From: Kitagawia praeruptora
Taxonomy: Eukaryota; Streptophyta; Magnoliopsida; Apiales; Apiaceae
Assembly (NCBI GenBank): GCA_037693485.1
Contig: CM075351.1
Location: 74,612,001-74,676,000, forward strand
DNA: 64,000 nt
Direction of reading: 5' to 3'
Notes under the pieces: generated by a model
Seen by the model: only the letters and a program-made list of their open reading frames with translations
The model's database searches: none
What the model was told of the DNA's origin: nothing
Part shown: positions 42,552 to 55,189 of the stretch, piece by piece
Numbering within the stretch: position 1 is the stretch's first letter
Layout: each line of letters starts with the position of its first letter
Position numbers and translations under genes: made by a program

Positions 42552-45500
42552 ACTTACTAATGTTAAAACCATTCATTCAACCCTACATTTACCAAATGGT
42601 CAGTCCACTATTGTCACACATGTTGGCACAGTCTATTTACATGCCAATATTATTCTCACAGATGTGTTATATGTACCTAGCTTTAACTATAATCTTTTGT
42701 CTATCCCTAAACTCACTCTTACAGCTGATTGTCATGTTTCTTTTACTAAAAATGCTTGCTATCTTCAGGACCATATCTTGAAGAAGACCACAGAGATTGG
42801 TAAACTTCAAGAAGGCCTGTATCTTCTTCATCACTCTGAGAAGCTTCCTCCTGTGTCAAACACTACGTCTACTAGTTTCCCTACTATCTGCAATTTTGCA
42901 AAAACTGCTGTAACTAATACTCATTTGTGGCATGCTCGTTTAGGGCATCCTTCTGTTAGTTCTATGAAATTTTTGCCCAATTCAATGTATCATAATTCTG
43001 TACTATTTGATAATTGTGATACTTGTCATTTGTCAAAACAAACAAGATTAAAATTCTCTGATAGCAGTTCTGTCAGTACTAGTTTATTTGAATTGGTGCA
43101 TGCAGATGTTTGGGGACCATATCGTCATAAAACACACAGTAATTGCAGTTATTTTTTAACTGTAGTTGAAGATAAGTCTAAGGCCACTTGGGTCTTTCTC
43201 TTTGCAGATAAAGCACAAGTTGCTACTCTTCTTTTACAGTTCTTTGCTTATGTTCATAGGCAATTCAAATGTCATGTTCAAATTCTTCGAACTGACAATG
43301 GAACCGAATTTTGTCATAAATCTTTTCAAAATCAGCTTTCCACACAAGGCATTGTTCATCAGAAAAGTTGCACTTATACTCCACAACAAAATGGTGTTGT
43401 GGAGCGAAAACATAAAACCTTACTCAATACTGCTAGAGCCTTGAGATTACAAGCATCTCTTCCAATTAGTTTTTGGGGTGATTGTATTTTAACTGCTACC
43501 TATTTGTTAAATAGAACACCTGTTTCAGCTCTTAATGGTTTAACACCATATCACATTTTATTTGATAAACCTCCTTCGTATGAGCATTTAAGAGTCTTTG
43601 GTTCTTTATGCTATGTCACAAATACTTTACCTCATAAAGATAAGTTTGACAGTAGAGCCTGCAAATGTATTTTTCTGGGCTATCCCTTTGCCCAAAAAGC
43701 TTATAAAGTCATGGATCTTGAGACAAGAAAAGTGTATGTTTCTCGAGATGTCTTATTCAGTGAGCCTATTTTTCTTTTTAAATCTATTCCTTTATCAACT
43801 CCTTCTGTAACTCTTTTCAATTCTCATATTACTGATTTACTAGATCCATTTTATGACATTTCATCTACTGCAGAGAGTAACATTCCAAGTTCTGTCTCAT
43901 CTCCATCTACTTCACCTGATAATACTATCACTTCACCTACTATATCTTCACCTACTGTACCTTCACCTACTATATCTTCACATGTTCCTGTTTCTTCACC
44001 TATCTTACCTGTATCTCAATCTTTACAGATTTTACCTGTTAGACAAAGTACAAGAACAAAGGCTATTCCTACTAAGTTTCAAGATTTTGTTGGATTACCA
44101 AACACTATTAAATCATCTGTCAATTCACTTACAGTTGAGTCTCCTTTATTTACTCCACCTTATCAATCTTTTCTTGCTAATATTACTCATGTGCCTGAGC
44201 CAACATCTTATAAACTGGCTTGTAAGCATTCTGTCTGGTGTGAAGCTATGGCCACTGAACTAGCTGCTCTTGAGGCTAATCATACTTGGAAAATAGTACC
44301 ACTTCCTCCTGGTAAGAGTGTTGTCAGCTGTAGGTGGATATATAAAGTCAAGTTTAATTCAGATGGTACTGTGGAGCGTTATAAAGCTCGATTAGTGGCT
44401 AGGGGATTTACTCAAACAGAGGGACTTGATTTCTTTGAGACATTTGCACCTGTGGCAAAAATGTCAACAGTAAGAGTTCTGTTATCTTTAGCTGCAGTTA
44501 GCCAATGGTCTGTGACTCAACTTGATGTCACTAATGCGTTTTTGTATGGGGAATTAGAGGAGGAGGTTTATATGGCTATTCCTCAAGGTTATTGTCTACC
44601 TGCTGAGTTTACAAATTATGGTTCATCTGTTCCTTTGGTTTGCAAATTAGTTAAATCTTTATATGGTCTTCGCCAGTCACCACGAAAATGGTTTATCAAA
44701 TTTAGGTCTGTGCTACTGGATTTTGGTTTTACTCAAGCAAGTTCTGATCACAGTCTTTTTATTTTGACCACATCTGTTAGTTTTCTTGCCATTCTTGTCT
44801 ACGTTGATGATATTTTAGTGGTTGGAAACAATTCTTCTACGATTACTGAGATTAAGTCTCATTTATCACTACATTTCAAGATTAAAGATCTTGGACCTCT
44901 GAAATATTTCTTGGGTATTGAGGCTGCAAGATCTTCTAAAGGAATTTATCTTAACCAACGCAAGTACACACTGGATATTATTAAGGATGTTGGTTTTGAG
45001 ACTGCTAAGATTGCTACTGTTCCTATAGATCAGAATCACAATCTTCTTGGGAATGATACTTCTCCTTTCTTGTTTAATCCTGCTCCTTATCGTCGTTTGG
45101 TGGGACGATTGATTTACTTAACAATCACACGCCCAGACCTATCCTATGCTGTTCATATTTTGTCTCAGTTTTTATCATCTCCTCGACAATGCCATCTTGA
45201 TGCTGCTTTTAAAGTTGTTCGCTATCTGAAGCATACATTAGGACAAGGTATTTTGTTATCAGCTACTAGTTCACTTACTTTAACTGCATATGCAGATGCA
45301 GATTGGGGTGGTTGTCCCTTAACTCGTCAATCACTAACTGGATACTGTGTTACTTTGGGTTCTTCTTTGTTATCCTGGAAATCCAAAAAGCAACATACGG
45401 TTTCCAGGTCCACAGCAGAGGCTGAATATAGAGCTCTTGCAGATGTGTGTTGTGAAATCACATGGTTACTTAATTTGTTTCATGAATTAGGTGTGTCTAC

Positions 45501-45879
45501 TCTCAAACCAGTTACTTTATTTTGTGATAATCGATCAGCTATGTACATAGCTGCAAATCCAGTGTTTCATGAAAGGACGAAACACATTGAGATAGATTGC
45601 CATTTGGTTCGAGAAAAACTGCAACGAGGCATTATTTCTACAGCCTATATTGCTTCCAAGGATCAGCCTGCAGATCTTCTTACTAAAGCCATTCCATCTT
45701 ATGCTATGCATTCACTATTGTCCAAGCTAGGAGTGATCAATTTGTTCTCACTGCCTAGCTTGAGGGGGGATAATGAGACTACTAGTCCAAGTCAGCAAGT
45801 CAACACACAAGAGTCAGCAGAGATTCTAGAAGGAAAGTTAGTTAAATCACAGCTGGCGACAGTTAGATTAGAGAGCTAG
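42552..45879 (+). pseudogene. Copia 1 integrase, reverse transcriptase and RNase H
   Basis: Continues the protease frame after the gypsy element and is open to the stop at 45877-45879. Integrase: zinc region HLWHARLGH and CDTCHLSKQ, then catalytic residues in HADVWGP, RTDNGTEF and QQNGVVERKH. Reverse transcriptase: RWIYKVKFNSDG, QLDVTNAFLYGEL and YVDDIL. RNase H: YADADWGG, STAEAEYRA, FCDNRSA and HIEIDCH. All catalytic motifs are intact; the break comes only from the inserted element and the gag TAA. The frame runs through the polypurine tract and 109 bases into the 3' LTR. Confidence 0.92.
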
Positions 45880-46021
45880 ATTAGAGACTAAATATCTTGT
45901 ATAAATAGATAAGAAAGACAACACAGCTCGTGGTTGATTGTAACAAACATTTCATTCTGTTAATAACATGTAGCTTCTTTCTTCTTCGTTAAGCTTTTTT
46001 ACTTCATTACTGAAGCTGACA
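45771..46021 (+). repeat. Copia 1 3' LTR
   Basis: Begins TAATGAGAC (TGATGAGAC in the 5' LTR) after the polypurine tract TTGAGGGGGGA. TATAAATA lies at 45900-45907. It ends CTGACA, followed by target-site duplication GAGGT. Confidence 0.95.
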
Positions 46022-47118
46022 GAGGTCAAAGAGACTGCCACAGCTTGATGATTCGCCTTGTTCTAAAAGAAATCAAAGTGAAATATTCCTTAGCAACATA
46101 AAGAAAACATCTCCGTATTTATAACATACATAGTTTTAACAAAAAGTCAAGACTGGAAAGTAGTTCGGTACAATAGAGGATTTCAGCAATACTACTATTA
46201 TCATTCGCAATAACATTAGACACATGACAAGTTCTAGAAAAAACTCTAGATTTGCTCAAAAGGTTTTCTTGGTAAACTACTAATATTGTTGGATAATAAG
46301 CATGGAAACATACTATCATCTAGTTTTCTAACTAATTTCTCTCTCCAAAACTATTTTTCACTACAAGATATATTTGATCTCACCAAAAAACAAGACAAGA
46401 AATGCATTGAGTTATCAAGAAGAATAATAACTGATTCATTATATACCCGAGGCAATGTTGTGACAATGGTTGCTCTAGGAGAGCGAGAAAGTAAATAGTT
46501 TCTTAGAGCACCAGGTAACCTTGATTGTTTAAATTCCAGTGGTAGCTTCACAGTCTTCAAGTTAAAGAATGGAGAAGGTAAACTTGCAAGATTGTCTATC
46601 GCAGAGAGTGCCTACGTATTAACCAAAGAGGATTGAAAAAGACAAAACATTGATCGTATGAACATTAATATGGATGAGCACTTCAAAGTGCTCATGCTGA
46701 TATAATAACATGCCAATTCTATTTTTTTTTTCTTAAGTATATAATTTTGTTGTAAGCAAAGATCATTTCAGAAGATTAGCAAAAAAAAAAAGGGATCATT
46801 TCAGAAGATCTCTCAGATCCACTTTATCCATATATCTGTTTTGATCAGGCACGACATAGGTGTGGGCATAAAATCTTAGTTGGACCATTCAAATAAAGGA
46901 CACATTGTCTAGCATAAATAAAAATACAAAATGAAATATAAATAAGGCCCTACAACAGCTTGCCTATACAGCTTTTCAACAGAGAGTGAGATCCATGGTT
47001 GACTTTTTCTATGATATCCTTTTGCTACAATGCTATGTATTTTTGACATTTATAATTACATGTACTTTTTAAATATATTATACTTAAAGATTATCTGTTT
47101 ATCAAACTAATTTTACAG

Positions 47119-47511
47119 GTCCCCGGAGGTACTACAATGCGCAACTTTTTTCTTATTAATGGTGTTGCCTTTAAAAAGACATGTTCATATGCTGGTTTTG
47201 AACAGCAACCAAAGAAATTCAAAAAACCCCAAGATAATACTACTTGACATTGAACTGGAGCTCGCTCAAATCAAAAAAAGAAAATGCTGAGATTAGATTA
47301 GGTTAATTGGTGTCTCAAAGAAAAACAAGTTTTAAGCAGGACATCCCTCACTAAAATATTGCTCTAGTACGCATCACGCTATACGACCCATTGCAGTACT
47401 ACTTGATTGTTGATGCAGAATGGGATATCATTTATGATAAACTGGAATAATGTGTGGAATGGAGCCTAAATTGTTTTGTCCCGTTTGGTTATTGGTGATC
47501 TAGGAACACAG
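47119..47511 (+). pseudogene. CCT7 (TCP-1 eta) gene fragment, copy B
   Basis: Same two-exon fragment as in A and C: first exon about 47119-47302 (PGGTTMRNFF, YAGFEQQPKKF, frameshift, DIELEL), second about 47379-47511 (VDAEWDIIYDKLE, stop, LVIGDLGTQ). The frameshift after KKFKKP and the TAA after KLE are shared with the other copies, so they arose before the duplication. Confidence 0.8.
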
Positions 47512-48268
47512 GTGACATCCTCTTTTACTTTGAGGATAGACAACCAATTATATTTAACTAATCCAACTTGATGCAAATATTAAATGCCTGAACGCATACT
47601 TATAGTTGCTTAAAGCCCTTCTTCAGTTCATCAAAGTTTCAGTGCAGGTGTTTGATAACAATTCAAGTTGTCTTCTTGGTACAGTATGCAGTGTTGAGAC
47701 AATAGTTGTGCCTGGTACAGCAGTTTCAATTTCGGCAGAGACACTTTTTAAAAATGTAAAATGAATTAAGAAACAAAATTTAACTTATGTATAAGCTTAA
47801 ATACTGAGTCCCCGAACCTGTGTCAAATTTTGGATTTGTAATCAAGAATCGTAAATCTATAACAACTCGTTACTTGGATCCACAACTGTGTATGACACCC
47901 ATACCAAGTTCAGGTAACAGAGCATACGATAAAGAGCAAGTTCAGGTAACAGAGCATACGATAAAGAGAAAGTGACATAACTACTTTCTGTTAGGGAAAC
48001 TCAAAAATTGCAAAGACCGTCTGCCTCTGCCACATAAGTTTGCAAGGAGCATTGAGTACAGTTTTTAACTTTAAATTCGGTCATGGTAGTTAACTTGGAT
48101 GCAATAGATGCTTAGTTCGTACTATAATCACATAAATAAGTACATGTGTTGATTATAAAAGCAAGAGTAAATTTATGACAGGCATAGTCAAACATAAAAA
48201 GCCCTAGCAACTTGGAGGGTTAGTGACCTAGGACATATCAAATTGAATGTATTGGAGAGCCTGATGCA

Positions 48269-48806
48269 TAGAGCCGGCAATTTCGTATACGACACGAAAA
48301 CATGACACGAAAACGATACGAAAATTACGGGTTTGGGTTGACCTTTGCGGTACACGAACACGAAATTACACGGATGAATTTAGTATCAGTTTTGGGTTTA
48401 CCCTTGGGTACATGACACGAAACGAAATTACACGAAATAAATTAATTTTTAAATTAATTTTATTAAAATTACATGAATACATATTTTAAAATGATATTTT
48501 ATATATAATTTTTACATAAGATAAATACAAAATAGTTTCAAATTTTAGTTTCACAAGACTTAAGCACACTTCATTCCTTATGACATATTGATTTAAGACT
48601 CAACTAGTAAAAAATTAATATTTAAATATTTTTATTTTTATTCAAAAATTACACGAAACATGACACGAAACGTACACAAAATGAAGGTGCACGAACACGA
48701 AACGAAACGAATCCTTAACGGGTCGGTTTTGGATTTGGCATTACGTACATGAAACACGAAAGTACACGACACGAAAGTATACGGAACGAACGAATTGCCA
48801 GGTCTA
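48269..48806. mobile_element. hAT MITE in copy B only
   Basis: Ends TAGAGCCGGCAATT and, on the minus strand, TAGACCTGGCAATT. The target-site duplication CTGATGCA is perfect (48261-48268 and 48807-48814). Copies A (15628) and C (59610) keep the empty site CCTGATGCATGAC. Subterminal ACACGAAA/ACGAAAC phrases repeat at both ends. 538 bp, no coding. Confidence 0.93.
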
Positions 48807-48940
48807 CTGATGCATGACTAAATCAAAAATAGTTAAATAAACTTGTTAAAGATATAAAAGGCATGATAAGTAACTATTTCATCTAGGCTACAACTCAAAA
48901 GTTTAAAAAATCAAGTTTAAATACTATATTTACCGTTAAA

Positions 48941-49589
48941 GATAAAATCAAGTTTAATAAACTTGTTGAAGATATAAAAGGCATGATAAGATTTACCGTT
49001 GTCAACGTATTTTTTTTAAAGAGTAAACATGATGAGGTTTCGTGCCGTCTCGGCCTGCTAAGATAGAATTGAATTTCTTATTGTCTAAGGGGTGTTTGGT
49101 TTATGGTTAATGAGGTTGGTTAACGGGAATCGGAACCTTAAACGCAAGTGATAGTGTTTGGATTAGCAATTTAGTTGTGTGGAATTGAAACCTCAATCCC
49201 TCTCTAGGTGGGTAAATCAAAACCATGATACCCTTTGGGTTTCAGTTTCATTCTCATTCTCATTAAGCCTATTTCCATACCCTCCATTATGCATCCAAGT
49301 GCCCCTCTTAATATTTCATTTATTATTTACAAACATTCTTAGCAATTACTTTATTTGCATTCCATTTTGCTCATGTGACTTGTAAAAATTGACTATAAGA
49401 GATTCAATGAGCGATGAAAAGAGGCTGATTGCTTAAGATTGACTTGAGGACCTGGATGAGAGATTGAATGAGATTGCAGATTGGTCGAATGGAAAATAAG
49501 AGGGAGGCTGACTTAAATTACAGTACTAGCACAGAGCTGACCTTTGTCAACAAAATGTCGGTGATAAACTCTTAGCTTTTGCTTTGGCA
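48941..49589. other. Spacer between copy B and copia 2, no gene seen
   Basis: GGGGTGTTTGGTTTATGG at 49089-49106 resembles a PIF/Harbinger-type end, but no opposite end was found. A 68-codon plus-strand frame at 49179-49385 has no recognisable similarity. Confidence 0.5.
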
Positions 49590-49910
49590 TGTTGAAGCCT
49601 AATATGCAAGGCCCATGTCTGCCTCTCTACCTATTGTCTTGTTAGCCTAGTCCAGTCCATTAGTAGCATGTTAGTAATTAAAGTAGTGCACATGATCCCA
49701 GAAAGATACAAGGGCATGTAGCTGTCTCTGAGGTTAGTTAGCTTATTTTGTCTATTATCAGTACTGGACAAGAAGGACAGATGGTCCATATTTTTTGTAT
49801 TGAGCTCTACATAAGAGTATCAGATGCATTGTATGAAGTCAAGTTGAATGAAATGAAATGAAATAGTATCTTTACTCAGCCTAAGAATGTTAAGTTTATA
49901 AATGTTTTCA
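49590..49910 (+). repeat. Copia 2 5' LTR
   Basis: Begins TGTTGAAGCC and ends AATGTTTTCA; 321 bp. Contains the short repeat GAATGAAATGAAATGAAAT near its end. Confidence 0.93.
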
Positions 49911-50037
49911 TGGTATCAGAGCCAGGTTCGAATTCCAGCCTGGTAATTTAAGATACTAGTATTATATACTATATTTCTTTGTGTTCACTAGTCTTCATTT
50001 CTTCTTGTAACTAAGCTGATAGTTGTAGTGAAGAAAG

Positions 50038-51229
50038 ATGTCAAACATATATGTATTGAGTCCTCTATATTTACACCCCTCGGATGGGAACAACTTCATG
50101 ATCGTAGAAAAACTCTAGGGATCTGCAAATTACAGATCTTGGAAAAGGTCTATGGAGATTGCTCTTTCATCAAGAAGGAAATTGGGGTTTGTAAATGGTA
50201 CTATAACCAAGGAGGCAGATGACACAATCAAAAGTGAGGCTTGGGATACTTGTAACAACATGATAATATCATGGATCTTAGGATCAGTGTCTGAGTCCAT
50301 CAAGAAATCAATTATGTTTTTAAACAGTGCTCATCAGATTTGGGAGCAGCTTGAACAGAGATACTCCCTTACAAATGGTACTAGGAAATACAAACTCAAT
50401 AAGGAGTTGTATGAGGCTAAACAACAAAGGAAGCATGTTAGTGAATTTTACACAGATATGAGATCTCTATGGGAGGAATTGGAGTCTTTAACCACACTTC
50501 CTGAGATTACAACAGTTACAGCAGATATCACGAAGCTCGTTAATGCCCTCCAGGTATAAAGAGAAGAACAAAAGCTATTTTAGTTTTTGAATGGGCTTGA
50601 TGAGATTTATGGAGCTCAGAGAAGTCAGATGCTCATGATGGCTAATCTACCATCTGTTGAGACGACCTGCAATTATATTGAACAAGAAGAGGCACAAAGG
50701 GAAGTGCTTGGTCATGTCAAAGAAGAATCAGAAAGCTTGGCCATGTTCAGTAAGGGTACAATGGGAGTGTCATCTAATGCTCACTCTGTAACTGCTATGC
50801 AGTGTGGTGCATGTGGAAAAGCTGGACACAATACAGAGAAGTGTTGGATTGTGATTGGATATCCAGCTTGGCATGCTAAGGCTAAGCCTACAACTCAACC
50901 ATCCCACAAAGCAAAGGGAAGGGGTGGTGGAAATACAAATCAACAGAGATGGAATAAGGGAAGATCAAGGCTTGCTGCTAATGTTCAAGGCCAAAGCCAA
51001 CAAGATACAAGGTCTGTAGCCAGCAGTAGTACTGTAATAACCACTCAACAGCTAGAATAGCTCTTGAGGATGCTCCCAACCACTTCAAAAGGAGGAGATA
51101 CATATGATGAACTGGATGGAAGCTATGCAGGTATGGTCTTATGTTACTTTGTTGATTCTATGAAAAATGAGGAATGGATATTAGATTCAGGTGCTTCAGA
51201 TCACATGACAGCCATGCTTATTGTGTTAG
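50038..51229 (+). pseudogene. Copia 2 gag and protease, broken
   Basis: One phase from the ATG at 50038 (start MSNIYVLSPLY). In-frame stops occur at 50116 (TAG), 50557 (TAA), 50578 (TAG) and 51058 (TAG). The capsid region (WEQLEQRYSLTNGTRKYKL), the zinc knuckle CGACGKAGHNTEKC and the protease site WILDSGASDHMT are recognisable. A frameshift follows near 51230. Not functional. Confidence 0.9.
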
Positions 51230-54200
51230 GTGGTCATAGTGAGTCAAAGTAATCAAAAAATAAACCTTCCTACTGGAGAAACAACTCAGATAACACATAG
51301 TGGAGTTGTAAATCTAAAAAATGGCATGAAATTGAAGAATGTACTGTGCATTCCTACATTCAAACACAACTTACTATCAATACATAAGTTGTGTTATGAT
51401 GAAAATTGTAGTGTGGTATTTCATTCTGATTATTGTATTATTCAAGATAAAAACTCAAGTAAAATTAAGGGAGTAGGAAAAGGTGAAAATGGCTTATATT
51501 ATCTGATTAATGAGCCAGTTCAGAAGACTTTGAGAGACATTAAAGCTCAAACCCTTAGCATGACAAGTAAAGTTAAGAAAAACTTGAGTGATAAAGTTGC
51601 TATGTCTGTAAACACTGGTGAAGCAATCCTTACTATGATAAGAAATGTGCCAAAAATGAGTAGAGAAACTTTATGGCACCACAGGTTAGGGCATGCTCCT
51701 TTGAAGAAATTAAAACTGATTAAGAAAATTGGTATAAATGGATAAAACCAGGATGTTTGCTTAAATTATCCTCTGGCAAAGTTCACCAAACTTCCCTTTA
51801 CCAAAAGTGAGTCAAGGGCCAGTGATTTGTTTGAGTTAATCCACATTAATACATGGGGACCTTACAAAGTTAAGTATAGAGGAAGGTTCAGATATTTCCT
51901 TACTTTTGTGGATGATTTTTCAAGAGTGACATGGGTTCACTTAATTAAGTTCAAATCTGATGCACTGGATGCAATTAAGAGTTTTGTGAAGATGGCAAGA
52001 AATCAGTTTCAGAAGCAAGTCAAGATTATAAGGTCTGATAATGCCTTAGAGTTTGATGATTATAAGTGCAGGGCCTTCTTTGAGAAGTTTGGAATACTAC
52101 ATCAGACTTCTTGCACTGATAGGCCTCAACAGAATGGGAGAGCTGAAAGAAAGCATAAAAATATTCTTGAAATGGCATGGGCTTTGAGGTTTCAAGCTGA
52201 TTTGCCACTACAATTCTGGGGAGACTGTGTTTTAGCTGCTACACACATCACCAACAGATTACCAAGTGTGGTTCTGAAGGGCAAGACACCTTATGAACTG
52301 TTATATGGAAAAATGCCAAAATATGGCCATTTGTGGTCATTTGGATGCCTTGCTTTTGCATACAATCCAATTAGAAGCAAGGATAAGTTCCAGCCAAGGG
52401 GAGTGCCATGTGTATTTACAAGATACTCATCCTCACAGAAAGGGTATAAAATGCACAATTTGCTAACTAGTGTGACATTTGTGTCAAGGGACGTGAAGTT
52501 CTATGAGACCATATATCCTTATCATGTCTTTCACTCCACCTTTGTCAAGGAATCTGATGCCGATCATGAAAAGAGAGACAGTCAGCCTACATGGGTTGAT
52601 TATGAGATTGAGAATCATGTAGAAGTAAATGAGATGGAGATGAATTCTGAAAGTGTAGAAGAAGAATAATAGCATACAAGTGAAGATCAACCTCTGATCA
52701 GAAGGTCATCAAGAGAACACAGACCACCAACATGGCACAATGATTATCACATAAGGGCTAACTGTATGAGAAAATCAACTGAAACTGAAGTAAGTCCACA
52801 GTTTACTTGCTTTATGAATTCTGTTGCAAGAATCCTAGATCCTAAAAACTTTAAAGAAGCTGCTCAACATAGCCATTGGCTCCAAGCTATGAATGAAGAA
52901 TTGGATGCCCTTGAGAGCAATCATACATGGGAAATAACTTATTTACCAGCAGGAAAAGTGGCTATAGGATGCAAGTGGGTGTACACAACTAAGTATGACC
53001 CTCAAAGGAACAACACCAGATATAAATCAAGGTTAGTGATTCTGGGAAATATGCAAAAGTATGGCATTGACTATGAACAAACTTTTGCCTCAGTAGCTAA
53101 ATTTACAACAGTAAGGTCTCTTCTAGCTGTTGCTGCTATCCAAGGATGGTTTACACATCAAATGGATGTGAAGAATGCCTTTTTGCATGGAGAATTAGAG
53201 GAAGTGGTTTACATGAAATTTCCACCAGGTTATGAGGGCACTGGTTTCAGATTCCAGACTACATCACATGGGGGGTACAAGGACAACTCAAAGTGGCAGA
53301 ATAAAGTATGCAGACTCATTAAAACCTTGTATGGTCTTAAGCAATCCCCCAGACTTTGGTTTGGAAAACTAAGTTCAGCTTTGAAGAAAGATGGTTTCTC
53401 TCAATCGAAGGCTGATTCCACCTTATTTACTAAGCAAATAGCTGGGAAGTTTGTAGCAATTCTTGCCTATGTAGATGATCTTCTCATTACTGGCAATAGT
53501 ATGGAGGATATAAATGAAGCAAAGAAATTTCTGAGCTCACAATTTAATATGAAGGATTTGGGGGAATTAAGGTATTCCTGGGGATTGAAGTGGATAGAAA
53601 TGAGCAAGGGATCTTTCTATCTCAGAAGAAGTATATCAATGACATCCTTGATGAGTATAAGATGTCAAATTGTAAACCATTGAAGCTACCAATGGATACT
53701 CATGTGAATTTGATTTCCACAGTAGGTGAGCCCCTTCCTCAACCTGAAGTATATCAGAAACTCTTAGGTAAATTAATCTACCTCACCATAACCAGACCAG
53801 ATTTTGCATTCACTGTCCATGTCTTAAGTCAGTTTATGCACTCTCCTTCATCTACTCATTTTCAAGCAGCTAAAAGAGTTCTAAGGTACCTAGCTGGTTC
53901 AAGGGATCTAGGCATTCTGTTAGCATCTAGTTCAGCAGTTGAGTTAAAGGCATATTGTGATAGTGACTGGGCAGGCTGTCCAAATACAAGGAGGTCTACA
54001 TCTGGTTTCTGCATTGTGCTAGGCAAATCGCCTATAGCTTGGAAGTCTAAGAAACAATCTGTGGTTGCAAGGTCAACAGCTGAGGCAGAATATAGATCAT
54101 TAGAAATGACTTTTTGTGAAGTCTTATGGGTCAAACAGCTTCTTAAGGACTTGGGGCTCACAGATCTAGGATCCACTACTATATTCTGTGACAACAAGGC

Positions 54201-54423
54201 TGCTTTAGCCATTGCAGCTAATCCAGTTCATCATGAGGATACAAAACATGTGGAAATTGACTGTCACTTCATTAGAGAGAAAGCAGTTGAAGATCAGATC
54301 AAACCTACCTATATCTCAACTACAGAGCAGGTTGCTGATGTGTTTACTAAGGTTCTCACTGTGGGACAACATAAAATTCTACTTGACAAGCTTGGCGTTC
54401 GTGTTCCAGAACACACAGCGTGA
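51230..54423 (+). pseudogene. Copia 2 integrase, reverse transcriptase, RNase H, broken
   Basis: Integrase has LWHHRLGH and WGPYKVKYRGRF, but the usual DNG/T position reads SDNALEF and the zinc region after it is eroded. RT has QMDVKNAFLHGEL and YVDDLLITGN. RNase H has YCDSDWAGC, STAEAEYRS, FCDNKAA and HVEIDCH. Faults: a stop at 51743, two adjacent stops near 52667-52672, and a one-base loss near 53577 (the expected YFLG reads YSWG). The C-terminal piece, 53590-54423, is open. Confidence 0.92.
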
Positions 54424-54430
54424 AGGGGAG

Positions 54431-54749
54431 TGTTAAAGCCCAATGTGCAAGGCCCATGTCTGCCTCTCTACCTATTGTCTTGTTAGCCTAGTCCAGTCCA
54501 TTAGTAGCATGTTAGTAATTAAAGTAGTGCACATGATCCCAGAAAGATACAAGGGCATGTAGCTGTCTCTGAGGTTAGTTAGCTTATTTTGTCTATTATC
54601 AGTACTAGACAAGAAGGACAGATGGTCCATGTTTTTGTATTGAGCTCTACATAAGAGTATCAGATGCATTGTATGAAGTCAAGTTGAATGAAATGAAATG
54701 AAAGAATATCTTTACTCAGCTAAGAATGTTAAGTTTACAAATGTTTTCA
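54431..54749 (+). repeat. Copia 2 3' LTR
   Basis: Begins TGTTAAAGCC, 319 bp, ends AATGTTTTCA, followed by target-site duplication TGGCA. Confidence 0.93.
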
Positions 54750-55189
54750 TGGCAAAATTTTAGTTTTGCCACCCAAAAATTTTAATTGTAACTGTAATGA
54801 GGCTAAAACCATCTGTTACTCAATAACTAAATTCAGATGGATTTAGTTCCATCCAAATCGCTTTGAAGAGTTCTAAAGCTAATCTCGTGATTTGTATGAT
54901 AAACGCGACAAAGAACTAAAGCCAAGTGCAAATGAAAAGTGCATTACTCCGTAGGTTCATTTTGATGAAAAATTTTCTGCGTAATCCTATTTTTGTCCAA
55001 GTTGATATAATTGGTTTGGAAAAATATTCAGTCCAAAATTCAACCGAACGCCCTTGCTTAGATAAATGAGAGTGTAGTCCGGGCGACTGAATGAGATACC
55101 CGATTGACCGGATCGTTATCTCGGTAGGGTTAGGATTTGGGAATTGGGAGCGGGAATAACACTCATTTCAGAGTGATCCAATGAACTTT

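Larger units (their letters stand above)
33284..46021 (+). mobile_element. Ty1/copia element 1, interrupted by a gypsy element
   Basis: LTRs 33284-33534 and 45771-46021 (251 bp each, 4 differences seen), 5-bp target-site duplication GAGGT (33279-33283 and 46022-46026). A primer-binding site TGGTATCAGAGC follows the 5' LTR and a polypurine tract GAGGGGGGA precedes the 3' LTR. Without the inserted gypsy element and its duplicated 5 bases it would be about 5.2 kb. Order gag, protease, integrase, RT, RNase H, as in copia. Confidence 0.96.
32753..46611 (-). pseudogene. F-box gene copy B: exons 2 and 3 only, split by copia
   Basis: Exon 3 lies in two pieces, 46022-46062 and 32753-33283, interrupted by the copia element (target-site duplication GAGGT). 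Exon 2 is 46447-46611 with both splice sites kept, though the last base before the donor is now G of CGG. Exon 3 is still open and has an in-frame loss of three residues (TSFNTD in place of TSLTELNTD). The F-box/LRR exon 1 is missing, so no F-box protein can come from this copy. An open exon 3 suggests that decay is recent. Confidence 0.85.
29803..48940. repeat. Duplicated segment, copy B, heavily interrupted
   Basis: Segment sequence is found at 29803-30266, 32666-33283, 46022-48268 and 48807 to about 48940. The gaps are a rearranged block (30267-32665), the copia/gypsy nest (33284-46021) and a hAT MITE (48269-48806). The F-box exon and promoter present in A and C are missing: the match stops soon after the shared CAAAAGTTTAAAAAATCAAG at about 48896. 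Confidence 0.88.
49590..54749 (+). mobile_element. Ty1/copia element 2, decayed
   Basis: 5160 bp. LTRs 49590-49910 and 54431-54749, target-site duplication TGGCA (49585-49589 and 54750-54754), primer-binding site TGGTATCAGAGCC at 49911 and polypurine tract GAAGGGGAG at 54422-54430. About ten LTR differences were seen, more per base than in copia 1. The coding region has several stops and two frameshifts, in keeping with an older insertion. Confidence 0.95.

Noticed and set aside
49089..49385. PIF/Harbinger MITE starting GGGGTGTTTGGTTTATGG
   Set aside because: No matching right end or 3-bp duplication was found, so it is mentioned only as a possible relic.
53862..54212. Minus-strand 116-codon frame opposite the copia 2 RNase H
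   Set aside because: Antisense shadow of the copia RNase H coding region.
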